Part shown: positions 10,001 through 17,370 of the stretch, piece by piece
Numbering within the stretch: position 1 is the first letter of the stretch
Layout: each line of letters opens with the position of its first letter
Source of the DNA: Tubiluchus corallicola
Taxonomy: Eukaryota; Priapulida; Priapulimorpha; Priapulimorphida; Tubiluchidae
Direction: 5' to 3'
Length of the DNA: 31,405 bases
Assembly (NCBI GenBank): GCA_030141605.1
Contig: JAQGDQ010000790.1
Coordinates: 64,001 to 95,405 of the forward strand
The notes under the pieces: model-generated
Told to the model about the DNA's origin: nothing
What the model saw: only the letters and a program-made list of their open reading frames with translations
The model's database searches: none
Program-made: the position numbers and the translations under genes

Positions 10001-13000
10001 TAACCATTTTAACTTAGGTTATTACCAGTGCCAGGTAACCATTTTAACTTAGGTTATTACCAGTGCCAGGTAACCATTTTAACTTAGGTTGTTACCAGTG
10101 CCAGGTAACCATTTTAACTTAGGGTGTTACCAGTAACAGGTAACCATTTTAACTTAGGTTGTTACCAGTGCCAGGTAACCATTTTAACTTAGGTTATTAC
10201 CAGTGCCAGGTAACCATTTTAACTTAGGTTATTACCAGTGACAGGTAACCATTTTAACTTAGGGTGTTACCAGTAACAGGTAACCATTTTAACTTAGGTT
10301 GTTACCAGTGCCAGGTAACCATTTTAACTTAGGTTATTACCAGTGCCAGGTAACCATTTTAACTTAGGTTATTACCAGTGACAGGTAACCATTTTAACTT
10401 AGGTTATTACCAGTGACAGGTAACCATTTTAACTTAGGGTGTTACCAGTGCCAGGTAACCATTTTAACTTAGGGTGTTACCAGTGCCAGGTAACCATTTT
10501 AACTTAGGTTATTACCAGTGCCAGGTAACCATTTTAACTTAGGTTATTACCAGTGACAGGTAACCATTTTAACTTAGGGTGTTACCAGTGACAGGTAACC
10601 ATTTTAACTTAGGTTATTGCGAGTGCCAGGTAACCATTTTAACTTAGGTTATTACCAGTGCCAGGTAACCATTTTAACTTAGGTTATTACCAGTGACAGG
10701 TAACCATTTTAACTTAGGGTGTTACCAGTGACAGGTAACCATTTTAACTTAGGGTGTTACCAGTAACAGGTAACCATTTTAACTTAGGGTGTTACCAGTG
10801 ACAGGTAACTGCTTTAACTGTGAATGAATAGTTTTGTTTTTTAAGTAGGCGGAAAACTGACTCGTTAAAGGAAAACCGGACAGTTGATTAAACTCGATCT
10901 TGTTTTAGCTTACTGTTAATATCCAAAATATCATATTCGTCTATAAAAGTTGGCAATTGTTTCTCATATGTGAATATAATTACCTTAGAAAGTAATTTCC
11001 TTGGTAATTGATTGGTAAATTTAACAACAATTGAACACAGCTATCACTTACATCACAAACTAACCACGGTTTGTGCAATGGTAGCCATCTTACCTGCGCA
11101 TCAAACATGTTTGCATAAACGAAGATTGCTATAAGACATTGATGTGATGTCACAAAAATGAACTCTATGTCACTCTGATGCCACAAGTGAACACTGCAGT
11201 TCATGATCATGCTTATCATGGTACAGCGCCTATTTGTCGGTCATGCAAATGTGACAAAAAGTTGCCATTGCCAGTCTTAGTGGATTTGTTGAGCTTTAAA
11301 AGTTTAACAAAATTTAACTATGTGAGATGATTATTCTCTAATGATTTACTCTAAGCTTTGATTAAAAATCTGTTATGGTTTTTAATATTTTAGAGCAGTC
11401 TTTATTTTAAACTCGTGTCTATACAATCATGCGGTTTTTCTTTAAGACATAAAAATGTAATTACTCTGTTTACAGATTTCCTCGCATATTGTTTGAACTA
11501 ATGTGTTGTGTGATGTGCTCTTAAAAAATTGAAAAAAAGTCCTGCATTAACAATTTAATAATTTGTTTTTTGCTCATTGGATGGCAGCACATGAAAATTT
11601 GAGAAATGTTGATCTATTTTACATTTCTGCTATTATTATTTCCGTGCAGCAATGATAATTGCAGAGGATAATAATAATAATTTTATTTTGCAGAGGACGA
11701 CATGATGAAGATTGTTATGAAGGGTAAGTATCAGGTTATGTGAATAATTAAAAAAGTTTAATTACCGTCTTGTCGACATTTTTGCTGTACAAACACCCAA
11801 CTATTAGTATAAACCAACCGGCAGAGGTCTCTCATTCACGGTCCGGTGTGTGTAATGTATGTATCTTTCCTGACCCAATAAGTGGCAAATCCTATATGTA
11901 CTGATGCGATGAACGTAAGTTAGGTGTCTATTCACTATTCACATCGAAACTAATATGCAATTTATAAAATATATATTTATATACAATACATAAAAACTTA
12001 TCAAAATGATTTGCACGTCCTACATGGAGTCAATTACGTTTAAACTAACATCCAGAGTAAACTAAATGTTAATCCCGCCACATCCACCGCATTCAACTAA
12101 ACATATCAAATGGGCATCCGCCGTGTTCAAATACATGTAGTAAATAGACGTAAATCGCATCCTCTAAAATGGTCTTCAGTTTAGTGAATAGATGCTCAAA
12201 GTTTGTCCAAGATTACATAGGCCCATCAGTTTAGCACTAGGGTGTTCAATTTACGTCCATTGCATCCATGATTACGCTCAAAATGTCCATCGAAATAGTA
12301 AATGTCCATCACTTCCTTCCAAATATGTCTATCAGTTTAGTGAATGGACACTTAAAATTACATTCATCAAGTCCATTTAATTAGGCAGACTCCCCAATAC
12401 GTGCTGTTTGTTAATTTTAAGACGTCCGGATAATGCAATTAGAGACTTTTGTATGCAACTTGTTTTGTGTTGTATTTCTCTTCATAGTGACATGAATTTG
12501 AAACTCTTTCATTTTTCATTTTTTGAACTGCAGACTTAAAGTGTGGAATGCGAGGGAGGCCCAAAAGACAAATACCATGCAAATATTGCGGTGTTTCGAC
12601 GAATGGTCGTCAGTCGTTGCTTGAACACATAGCTTCTGTTCACGGGATTGTGTTAAATGTACCGCTACCCCGTCAACAGAATAAGGTAAATCTGTAACAT
12701 TTTTTTTGGGAGACTTGTATTTAAAGGAAAACAGGATGATTTTTCACATACTACCCCATTTTAGGGATGAGAATTTTCTCCGAATACGCAGAATTCCGAG
12801 TTTCTGGAAGACCAGTAGTGCCATTTTTGTAAATTGCGTAAATTTGTTGAGAAAATTTTTGAGGGGTGAACCTCGTTTTCGTCCAAATCGTAACCGAAAC
12901 TTTCTGTAGCATTTTTTCGAGGTATTTATCCAGCTTACCTTTTATCTCCTAGATGTTAAAAATTGGTGAAAAATTTTAGCTAAAATAGTTCAAATAAAGC

Positions 13001-16000
13001 ATAAATATTGTTTATTTGATAATCTGTACTATTTGTAGCATGCCTTTTACGGCAATGTGGCATATCTTCATTGCTGACAAATGTTAAGCTTTGAGGCCTC
13101 CAGACACAAACAACCTAAATGCCAAAGCATAATTTGAATAAAACCAAGTTTAATTTTATAATTTATGAAATATAGGCAACAAGATATATACAAAATAAAA
13201 TTTGTTAATTTTTTGAAGCTTCACGATCATATGTATCATGTATCCTTGATAGTTGGCTATTTTAAATTATGCATGAAACAATGTATTTGATATTTTAAGT
13301 CCACTTAGAGGCTCTCTATGGTCACAAAATGGCATTTGCTTCGCCCCCTTGAACCCCCATGGCGGCTTTGCCCCTCAACCCCATTGGGGCCTAGGCGGCC
13401 CCCAAACCCCCAGCCTGTTTCAGAGTTTTTTGCAATTTGTCATTCTCATCCCTGCCCCATTTTCAAGTATGATAAAAAGTGTACATTTTAACACAATTAA
13501 TACTGCACACGTGTTTATGATAATTAAATAATAGATAAAAAAACTTAACTAATGGCGGGCAAGCCCAACTATTGATGACAGATTTTTACCGCTGTGCCCC
13601 CGCATGAGCTGTCGAACGTTTGTAGTTCATCAGAAACTAACACATCTGAACTGAGAGGTACAGCACCTATGTATTGCATTTCCGAAATGCAGGCACTAGT
13701 GCCCGTCTAACCAGCGAATGGTGAAACACGTGTAGCAGCGAAGAACTAGTGGCTGCTGTGTTTGTGTGATAATAATTCCTTCACGTAAGTCATTTTTGAA
13801 AAAACTGTATGTTTCCTTTCAATATTTTAAAGAGTAGATTATTTAGACCTACTGTTTAAGATTGGGTCCAGTTTTGCCTTAAAGCTAACTTTTTTATTAA
13901 TGCCAAAGTAGGTGGCATAACGAGGTTTGACTATTTTGCCATTACATGAACAGGTTGCAATACTCGTAATATGACTGTGTATCGCAGTTGATTGTATCCA
14001 TAATGACTAACCAGTTTTAGGGTTGTATCAATTCAAGCAAAATCAGACATGTAATGGCCAACCATCTTCTTTTTTAGCAGAATGACAGCAAGTTGGACAT
14101 GGATGACAGAACTGAGCAGTTACAACTAGATCAGAAACTAGAACATTCCAACAAAAGTCAGTTGAATTCTGACGAAACCGATGCAATCCCAAGCGAAAGA
14201 GTATCACAAAATAGTTGCGAAGAAACAAATATATATAGTGAAATGGATGCGATGAATGGAGACGAAGATATCTTGCTAAAAACAACGGACGTGGTCATCG
14301 AAAGCAAAGCAGATAGCAATGGTCACGACCACGGTGCCAGTCTCGATGAAAGCGCGTGTCAAGAACACGGAAATTTTAATTATCACGTAACTGATGGAGT
14401 ACATGTAGATGCTTCAACGAATGAAAACAGTGACCTCGGAGATAAGGTTTTTAAAAACAATAATGTCGAAGGAGATGATTATGTGCAAGAAAATCATGGT
14501 GCAGCATGTGGTGGTCTTGTAGATAATTCCTTTAATGAAATGGTAAACCGAGATAAAGATGTGAGCAAAACAGTTGAAGAACAAGTGTCACAACTTTTGG
14601 ACATTGATGTTGCAGAAGTAGCAGATACTGACAGAGATAATGAATGCCAAGATCAGATCTCTAAGTTCCCATGTCCAATGTGCAAGGTTGCGTTTCGTCT
14701 CCAAGCGCAGCTGGAAAGACACCTTTGCGAGGCCGATGCTGGTCCGGGCGATTTTCTGTGTTCGCTGTGTCCAAAAACGTTTAATAAACCAAAGTTGCTA
14801 GAACTTCACAAGGAGTACCATGAGAACAAAGAAGCGCACTGTGACTACTGTCACAGAAGCTTTAGGACTCACGAGGATTACCAAACGCACGCTTGCCACA
14901 CGGAAACGATGCAGCATTTCCGATGTGAGCACTGCCGGGCATCGTTCCGAAACTACAGTTATCTAGAAGCGCATTTAGAATCGCACGAACCGCGGCACGT
15001 TTGCCGGCTGTGCGCAACCGCATTCGTTACAGCAGAATATTTGAGCAAACACATTCCGGTATGTCAGGGGCTGAAATCTCTGCGTGAGAATCATGCCACG
15101 CAGTGCCAAATGGAAGACTGTCTCTGTCTTTTTGTGAATGATAAACAATTTCTCGAACATATCGAAACGCATAGAAAACCTTACCGCTGCGAGAAATGTG
15201 GCGCCCATTTTCGCAGGAGGATAACCGAGTGCATCCACGTCTGCGACTCATCGTCAGCAGAAAAAACTGAACATGTGTGTGAACTTTGCAATGAGAAGTT
15301 TAAATCAAAAAGCATGTTACTGAAACATTGTAGCACGAAACATATCGAGACTGCATCCGCATTCTCTTGCGAGTACTGCAGTAAGAAGTTTCCCCGTAAA
15401 GATACTCTACTGCGGCACACATGTCCCGTAAACACAGATCCGCTACGCATGCACACGATAGACGGTAAAGAGTACAGAATAGATCACAGGATTTGCGACT
15501 CGTGTGGCGTTTCGTTTTCCAGCAAGAGTGCGTTGAATGCGCATATGAAGATACACGGCGAGCGATCACACGTTTGCCACCTGTGCAACAAGGCATTCCA
15601 TCGCGGCGACACTCTAAGAATCCACTACCAGTCGCATAAAACCGAGAAAGATTATGCATGCAAGGTGTGTAATAAAACCTTCAAAACGTTGTCGTCATTG
15701 CGTATTCATTCTAGAATGCACGACGCTGCTGCAAAACGCCACGTGTGCGACGTGTGCGGGCACTCCTTCTTGCAAAAAGCTAATCTGGTCAAGCACAAGG
15801 AAAGACATGATGCGTCTCGTTGTTACAAGTGTCAGTATTGCGATAAAACCTTTCTGGATTCGACTTACGTGAAAATCCATGAGCTAGAACACACGTCGTT
15901 GACTCGGTATGCGTGTCATCTCTGCCAGAAGACATTCGTCAAGGTACACTTACTAAACTTTCACATGCGCTACGCTCACGTGAACACGACATTTATCTGC

Positions 16001-16723
16001 GAGATATGCGGAGTTCCCGTCAAAATGAGGCACAGCTTGAAGCGGCACATGCAGCGGAAACACACGGACTGTAAGCACATCTGGGATAAACCGGACTACT
16101 TCCGACATCAGAAACCGATCGAGTGCGAACCGGTCGAGAAAAGGACGTTCTTTCGCTCAAAGGCTTCGAGTGTCACACAAGATACTATTATGGATGCAAG
16201 CGAAGGCGCAGTGTTAAATACTGATGACCATGTGTCCAGTGCACTGCCAGTTGGCTTGGAACAGATATTGCTGCTGTCTGAATTCAATGAAGCTGCTGGT
16301 AGCGAAACGATTGAACTTTCGCAAATTGAAAACACGGGTACAGTACAAACTTTTCAGGAATTCGAAGACAGTAGCATTGTACTATGCAGTGAATCGGCTG
16401 GAGAAGTGAATGGTATAAGCATCGACTCTCTAAATGCAGAACAATCCGTGCATTCAAATGAGGAGAATGATCAAGAATTTGCTATTCAGATACCGTCAGA
16501 TTCAGAATTTGGGAACATTATAATGGACGACGTTACCAACGACGCCATTGTGGTCGGCGATACCAGTTCAGTTGATACATCGGCTTGGACTACATTGACT
16601 GTGACAGTTAACGGAGTGCAGACGAGGATCGTACTACCAACTGCAAATCCCAGTCAGGAGGAAATCCAGGAAGTTTTAGAAAAAGTGGCAAAGATGCAGA
16701 ATTTGCAGACTGATGTGGAATAA
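1019..16723 (+). CDS. PRDM15: PRDM15-like PR-domain zinc-finger transcription factor (8 coding exons)
   Basis: Join 1019-1049, 1322-1401, 2824-2988, 5664-5792, 9439-9544, 11694-11723, 12534-12685, 14081-16723: 3336 nt, 1111 residues, with one frame kept through every junction. Order: zinc knuckle C12-x2-C15-x3-H19-x4-C24; PR/SET domain about 38-175; AT-hook-like RGRPKR at about 187-192; a lone C2H2 finger (C196, C199, H212, H217); acidic linker; about 16 C2H2/C2HC fingers at about 433-896; acidic tail. Among PRDM proteins I recall, the best match is PRDM15: the SRAR-SLPP, FGP(F/L)E, DDCNWMMLVRPA and ELRVWYA blocks all have counterparts, as does the last finger pair. PRDM15 is a nuclear DNA-binding regulator. 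The PR domain lacks the SET NHxC motif, so methyltransferase activity is doubtful. PRDM10 is the main alternative; its finger layout fits less well. Confidence 0.85.
1322..1401 (+). CDS. PRDM15: PRDM15-like coding exon 2 (zinc knuckle)
   Basis: Acceptor TATTTGCTAG ends at 1321; donor AAG|GTATGT follows 1401. It encodes CSICESDHDSFEC (C-x2-C-x3-H-x4-C), the small zinc knuckle that precedes the PR domain in several PRDM proteins; human PRDM15 has the comparable CEDCSQYHDSEC. Confidence 0.8.
1402..2823 (+). other. PRDM15-like intron 2
   Basis: AT-rich, with no coding exon seen. A TTA/TATA-rich simple repeat occupies about 2368-2444 and a poly-C run lies near 2587. The stretch from 1885 to 2618 has weak hAT-like ends but no matching target duplication. 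Confidence 0.6.
2368..2444. repeat. AT-rich simple repeat (TTA/TATA)
   Basis: Runs of TTATATTA and (TTA)n make up a low-complexity tract inside intron 2 of the PRDM15-like gene. Confidence 0.75.
2824..2988 (+). CDS. PRDM15: PRDM15-like coding exon 3 (N half of PR domain)
   Basis: The acceptor ends CAG at 2823 and the donor AAA|GTAAGA follows 2988; phase 0 at both ends, 55 residues. It contains ESRARLTLPP and GTWFGPLEAP, matching the SRARSSLPP and RTQFGPFE blocks of PRDM15. Confidence 0.9.
3217..3861. mobile_element. Non-autonomous hAT-like transposon (645 bp)
   Basis: The ends TAGGGGATGATAC and (reverse complement of right end) TAGGGATGTTAAAC match the hAT terminal pattern. A perfect 8-bp direct repeat ACTACATC flanks it (3209-3216 and 3862-3869), the hAT target-duplication length. 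No transposase frame lies inside. It is in PRDM15-like intron 3. Confidence 0.75.
3939..4354 (+). repeat. 72-bp minisatellite, about 5.8 units
   Basis: Units start at 3939, 4011, 4083, 4155, 4227 and 4299 with AGGAAARAACAAGTCACTCA, and each full unit ends near ACTGTTTGTGGTGTGCT. Differences between units are a few substitutions. The period is a multiple of three, so a long open frame passes through it by chance. Confidence 0.9.
3939..4745 (+). repeat. Dispersed repeat B, copy 1 (with expanded tandem 5' part)
   Basis: After the 72-bp array the sequence from about 4325 to 4745 matches 7850-8323 closely (for example AGCATGAAGTGATCGCGACT in both). Copy 1 has about six tandem units at its left edge and copy 2 has less than one. 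The family is not identified; a tandem-carrying non-autonomous element is a reasonable guess. Confidence 0.75.
4895..5565 (+). repeat. Dispersed repeat A, copy 1
   Basis: It matches the reverse complement of about 28130-28785 across most of its length (for example the block around AGTGTTTTGTAGAAATG at 5346-5362). Ends are fuzzy and no reading frame is evident. It is in PRDM15-like intron 3. Confidence 0.7.
5664..5792 (+). CDS. PRDM15: PRDM15-like coding exon 4 (PR domain core)
   Basis: The acceptor TTGTTGCAG ends at 5663 and the donor AAA|GTATGC follows 5792; phase 0 at both ends, 43 residues. It contains NEEECNWLCLVRPAKSANDR, the diagnostic CNW...VRPA block of PR domains. Confidence 0.9.
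5840..6533. mobile_element. Non-autonomous hAT-like transposon (694 bp)
   Basis: Terminal inverted repeats CAGGGATGTTACC and (right end, reversed) CAGCGATGTTACC, flanked by TTTGACAC (5832-5839) and TTTGACAT (6534-6541), a 7-of-8 target duplication. About 400 bp of its interior match, inverted, the interior of the hAT element at 12762-13454. Confidence 0.8.
6985..7320. mobile_element. Short hAT-like MITE (336 bp)
   Basis: Perfect 13-bp terminal inverted repeats TAGGGGTGAGCAT. The flanks TTCAGCGT and TTCAGTAT agree in 6 of 8 positions. The right half holds several TTCGAATTCGAA-like palindromic stretches, and a 16-bp sequence (TTTTATTGCAGAACAA) is directly repeated near 7093-7128. Confidence 0.7.
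7834..8323 (+). repeat. Dispersed repeat B, copy 2
   Basis: This second copy of the element at 3939-4745 lies in the same orientation and has only one partial 72-bp unit (AGGAAAGAACAAGCCGCTCA). It carries a small internal expansion near 8035-8090 (repeated TTTCCGTAAGC) that copy 1 lacks. Confidence 0.75.
8324..8838 (+). other. Intron sequence without recognisable content
   Basis: Part of PRDM15-like intron 4. I see no exon, element ends or tandem repeat here. Confidence 0.5.
8839..9305. mobile_element. piggyBac-like MITE (467 bp)
   Basis: The ends CCATTTCAGTCCC and (right end, reversed) CCCTTTCATACCC are preceded by TTAA on the left (8839-8842) and followed by TTGA on the right (9302-9305). 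CC(C/A)TTT ends with a TTAA target are typical of piggyBac. Two copies of the near-palindrome TATCCCACGGGATACA lie inside (about 8974-8989 and 9271-9286). There is no transposase. Confidence 0.65.
9439..9544 (+). CDS. PRDM15: PRDM15-like coding exon 5 (end of PR domain)
   Basis: The acceptor CATTTTCAG ends at 9438 and the donor CAG|GTAAAC follows 9544. It starts DDIMFLTTREILAGEELKVW, the closing block of the PR domain. One base is carried into exon 6. The last 13 nt of this exon and its donor are the first unit of the 35-bp tandem array described separately. Confidence 0.9.
9543..10820 (+). repeat. 35-bp minisatellite built on the exon 5 splice donor (36 full units)
   Basis: The AGGTAA core occurs at 9543, 9578 and onward to 10803, exactly 36 steps of 35 bp with no length change. 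A unit is GTAACCATTTTAACTTAG followed by a 17-nt part ending TTACCAGTGCCAG. That last part is identical to the final 13 nt of PRDM15-like exon 5, and the first base of the array is the true donor. Unit types differ at a few positions (GTTGTT, GTTATT or GGTGTT; GTGCC, GTGAC or GTAAC) and recur partly in blocks of four. GTTACC and GGTAAC inside each unit can pair around a 7-nt loop. Confidence 0.95.
10865..11445. mobile_element. TTAA-flanked MITE, family D copy 1
   Basis: It begins TTAA-AGGAAAACCGGACAG and ends GGTTTTTCT-TTAA, giving inverted ends of about 10-20 bp. The body matches the reverse complement of 18736-19279 along nearly all its length (for example CACAAACTAACCACGGTTTG near 11051). 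TTAA duplication points to piggyBac-type insertion, but the ends are not the usual CCC form. Confidence 0.7.
11694..11723 (+). CDS. PRDM15: PRDM15-like coding exon 6 (30-nt microexon)
   Basis: The acceptor TTATTTTGCAG ends at 11693; the donor AAGG|GTAAGTA is near consensus. It encodes DDMMKIVMK between split codons on both sides, and the phases match exons 5 and 7. At 30 nt it could be skipped without frame loss. Confidence 0.7.
11898..12378. mobile_element. Inverted-repeat MITE-like element
   Basis: The left end (GATGAACGTAAG...GTGTCTATTCAC, about 11907-11941) and the right end (GTGAATGGACAC...TACATTCATC, about 12340-12369) are inverted copies of about 35 bp. A further TTTAGTGAATAGATGC lies inside at 12180. 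No clear target duplication was found. Confidence 0.5.
12534..12685 (+). CDS. PRDM15: PRDM15-like coding exon 7 (AT-hook-like patch and first zinc finger)
   Basis: The acceptor TGAACTGCAG ends at 12533 and the donor AAG|GTAAAT follows 12685. It encodes GMRGRPKRQ, an AT-hook-like core, then a C2H2 finger with C-x2-C-x12-H-x4-H spacing. Human PRDM15 has a comparable basic RRGRKPK patch between the PR domain and the finger array. Confidence 0.85.
12721..13882. mobile_element. TTAA-flanked MITE, family C copy 1, split by a hAT insertion
   Basis: It begins TTAA-AGGAAAACAGGATG and ends CAGTTTTGCC-TTAA. The body matches 29629-30134 (for example ACACATCTGAACTGAGAGGT at 13639). A 693-bp hAT element plus its duplicated 8 bp interrupts it, so the original copy was about 460 bp. 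It fills much of PRDM15-like intron 7. Confidence 0.75.
12762..13454. mobile_element. Non-autonomous hAT-like transposon (693 bp) nested in a TTAA element
   Basis: The ends TAGGGATGAGAAT and (right end, reversed) CAGGGATGAGAAT are flanked by a perfect 8-bp duplication CCCCATTT at 12754-12761 and 13455-13462. About 400 bp of the interior match the inverted element at 5840-6533. There is no transposase frame. Confidence 0.85.
13883..14077 (+). other. End of PRDM15-like intron 7
   Basis: Short intron remainder between the TTAA element and the exon 8 acceptor. Nothing further is recognised. Confidence 0.5.
14075..14080 (+). promoter_or_regulatory. PRDM15: NAGNAG tandem splice acceptor of PRDM15-like exon 8
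   Basis: The acceptor reads TTTTTAGCAG|AATGAC. Splicing after TAG adds a CAG codon (Gln), and splicing after CAG does not; both keep the frame. Confidence 0.7.
14081..16723 (+). CDS. PRDM15: PRDM15-like coding exon 8 (zinc-finger array and stop)
   Basis: A single 2643-nt exon. It begins NDSKLDMDD, or with an extra Gln if the upstream acceptor of the TAGCAG pair is used. An acidic, Asp/Asn-rich linker of about 200 residues precedes about 16 fingers (14686 to about 16070). Several are non-standard: fingers 1, 5 and 9 end in Cys (C2HC), finger 6 has C-x4-C spacing, and finger 7 (CEKCGAHFRRRITECIHVC) looks degenerate. The last pair resembles the end of the PRDM15 array. The tail is acidic and ends with a hydrophobic and helical segment (TLTVTVNGVQTRIVLP, then EEIQEVLEKVAKM). 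The stop TAA is at 16721-16723. Confidence 0.92.
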   Translation, partial: NDSKLDMDDRTEQLQLDQKLEHSNKSQLNSDETDAIPSERVSQNSCEETNIYSEMDAMNGDEDILLKTTDVVIESKADSNGHDHGASLDESACQEHGNFNYHVTDGVHVDASTNENSDLGDKVFKNNNVEGDDYVQENHGAACGGLVDNSFNEMVNRDKDVSKTVEEQVSQLLDIDVAEVADTDRDNECQDQISKFPCPMCKVAFRLQAQLERHLCEADAGPGDFLCSLCPKTFNKPKLLELHKEYHENKEAHCDYCHRSFRTHEDYQTHACHTETMQHFRCEHCRASFRNYSYLEAHLESHEPRHVCRLCATAFVTAEYLSKHIPVCQGLKSLRENHATQCQMEDCLCLFVNDKQFLEHIETHRKPYRCEKCGAHFRRRITECIHVCDSSSAEKTEHVCELCNEKFKSKSMLLKHCSTKHIETASAFSCEYCSKKFPRKDTLLRHTCPVNTDPLRMHTIDGKEYRIDHRICDSCGVSFSSKSALNAHMKIHGERSHVCHLCNKAFHRGDTLRIHYQSHKTEKDYACKVCNKTFKTLSSLRIHSRMHDAAAKRHVCDVCGHSFLQKANLVKHKERHDASRCYKCQYCDKTFLDSTYVKIHELEHTSLTRYACHLCQKTFVKVHLLNFHMRYAHVNTTFICEICGVPVKMRHSLKRHMQRKHTDCKHIWDKPDYFRHQKPIECEPVEKRTFFRSKASSVTQDTIMDASEGAVLNTDDHVSSALPVGLEQILLLSEFNEAAGSETIELSQIENTGTVQTFQEFEDSSIVLCSESAGEVNGISIDSLNAEQSVHSNEENDQEFAIQIPSDSEFGNIIMDDVTNDAIVVGDTSSVDTSAWTTLTVTVNGVQTRIVLPTANPSQEEIQEVLEKVAKMQNLQTDVE

Positions 16724-16724
16724 A
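16719..16724 (+). terminator. PRDM15: AATAAA overlapping the PRDM15-like stop codon
   Basis: The end of the reading frame is GAA TAA AGC, so a canonical AATAAA poly(A) signal overlaps the TAA stop. If used, the 3' UTR would be only some 15-30 nt. It may be chance. Confidence 0.35.
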
Positions 16725-16783
16725 GCTTGTAATGCAAGTTTCAGTCGCCTCATTTTGTCTTCGGTTGTTGAGTTTTGTGATTA

Positions 16784-17264
16784 CAGTCAACCTTGGGTAT
16801 AAGGTACTCGGCTTATAAGGGACACTCGCTTATAAGGGACCACCAATACCGGGCCCCAATTTTTCGTAACGTTTTTCCTTATAAAAATCTTTGTATATAA
16901 GGTACTCACATACAAGAGACTTTCGGTTATAAGGGACGATATCTTCAGATCCCGCATAATAGAAACCCAGGTTAATTACCTTGCATATAAGAGACCTTAT
17001 GATCAAAGTGAAATTGATCGATTTTTAACCTCCATTTTTCACAAAATCCTCGAACAGCTCGGTTTCCGCGGTGACATACATCTCGCATCACTGAAGGAGC
17101 TTCCTACATACCGTTTTCACTGAATATGTAGCAATAATCTATAAAAATATGGGTAAATGTACAAAAACGCACAGGTTTAGATACACCCTCAGTCTGACTC
17201 AACTTTGACTATAAGGGAAGATTTTTTCCGGTCCGGAGGTGTCCCTTATATCCGAGATTGACTG
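16784..17264. mobile_element. pogo/Tigger-like MITE (481 bp)
   Basis: The left end CAGTCAACCTTGGGTATAAG and the reversed right end CAGTCAATCTCGGATATAAG are about 20-bp inverted repeats of the type seen in pogo/Tigger members of Tc1/mariner. TA precedes the left end and CA (a decayed TA) follows the right. TTATAAGGGAC recurs inside. It begins 60 bp after the PRDM15-like stop codon, so it may be transcribed in the 3' UTR. Confidence 0.75.
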
Positions 17265-17370
17265 CACTAGTATTATAGCTGTTCTGTCAGTTCAGTTATT
17301 TATTTTCAATCACGTTTTTTAATGAGTGGAGCTACACTCGGTACTATATTAGACAAATAAGGGTATATTA

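Noticed and set aside
14975-15659. Long minus-strand open frames opposite the zinc-finger exon
   Set aside because: They are antisense shadows of the PRDM15-like exon with no protein-like features.
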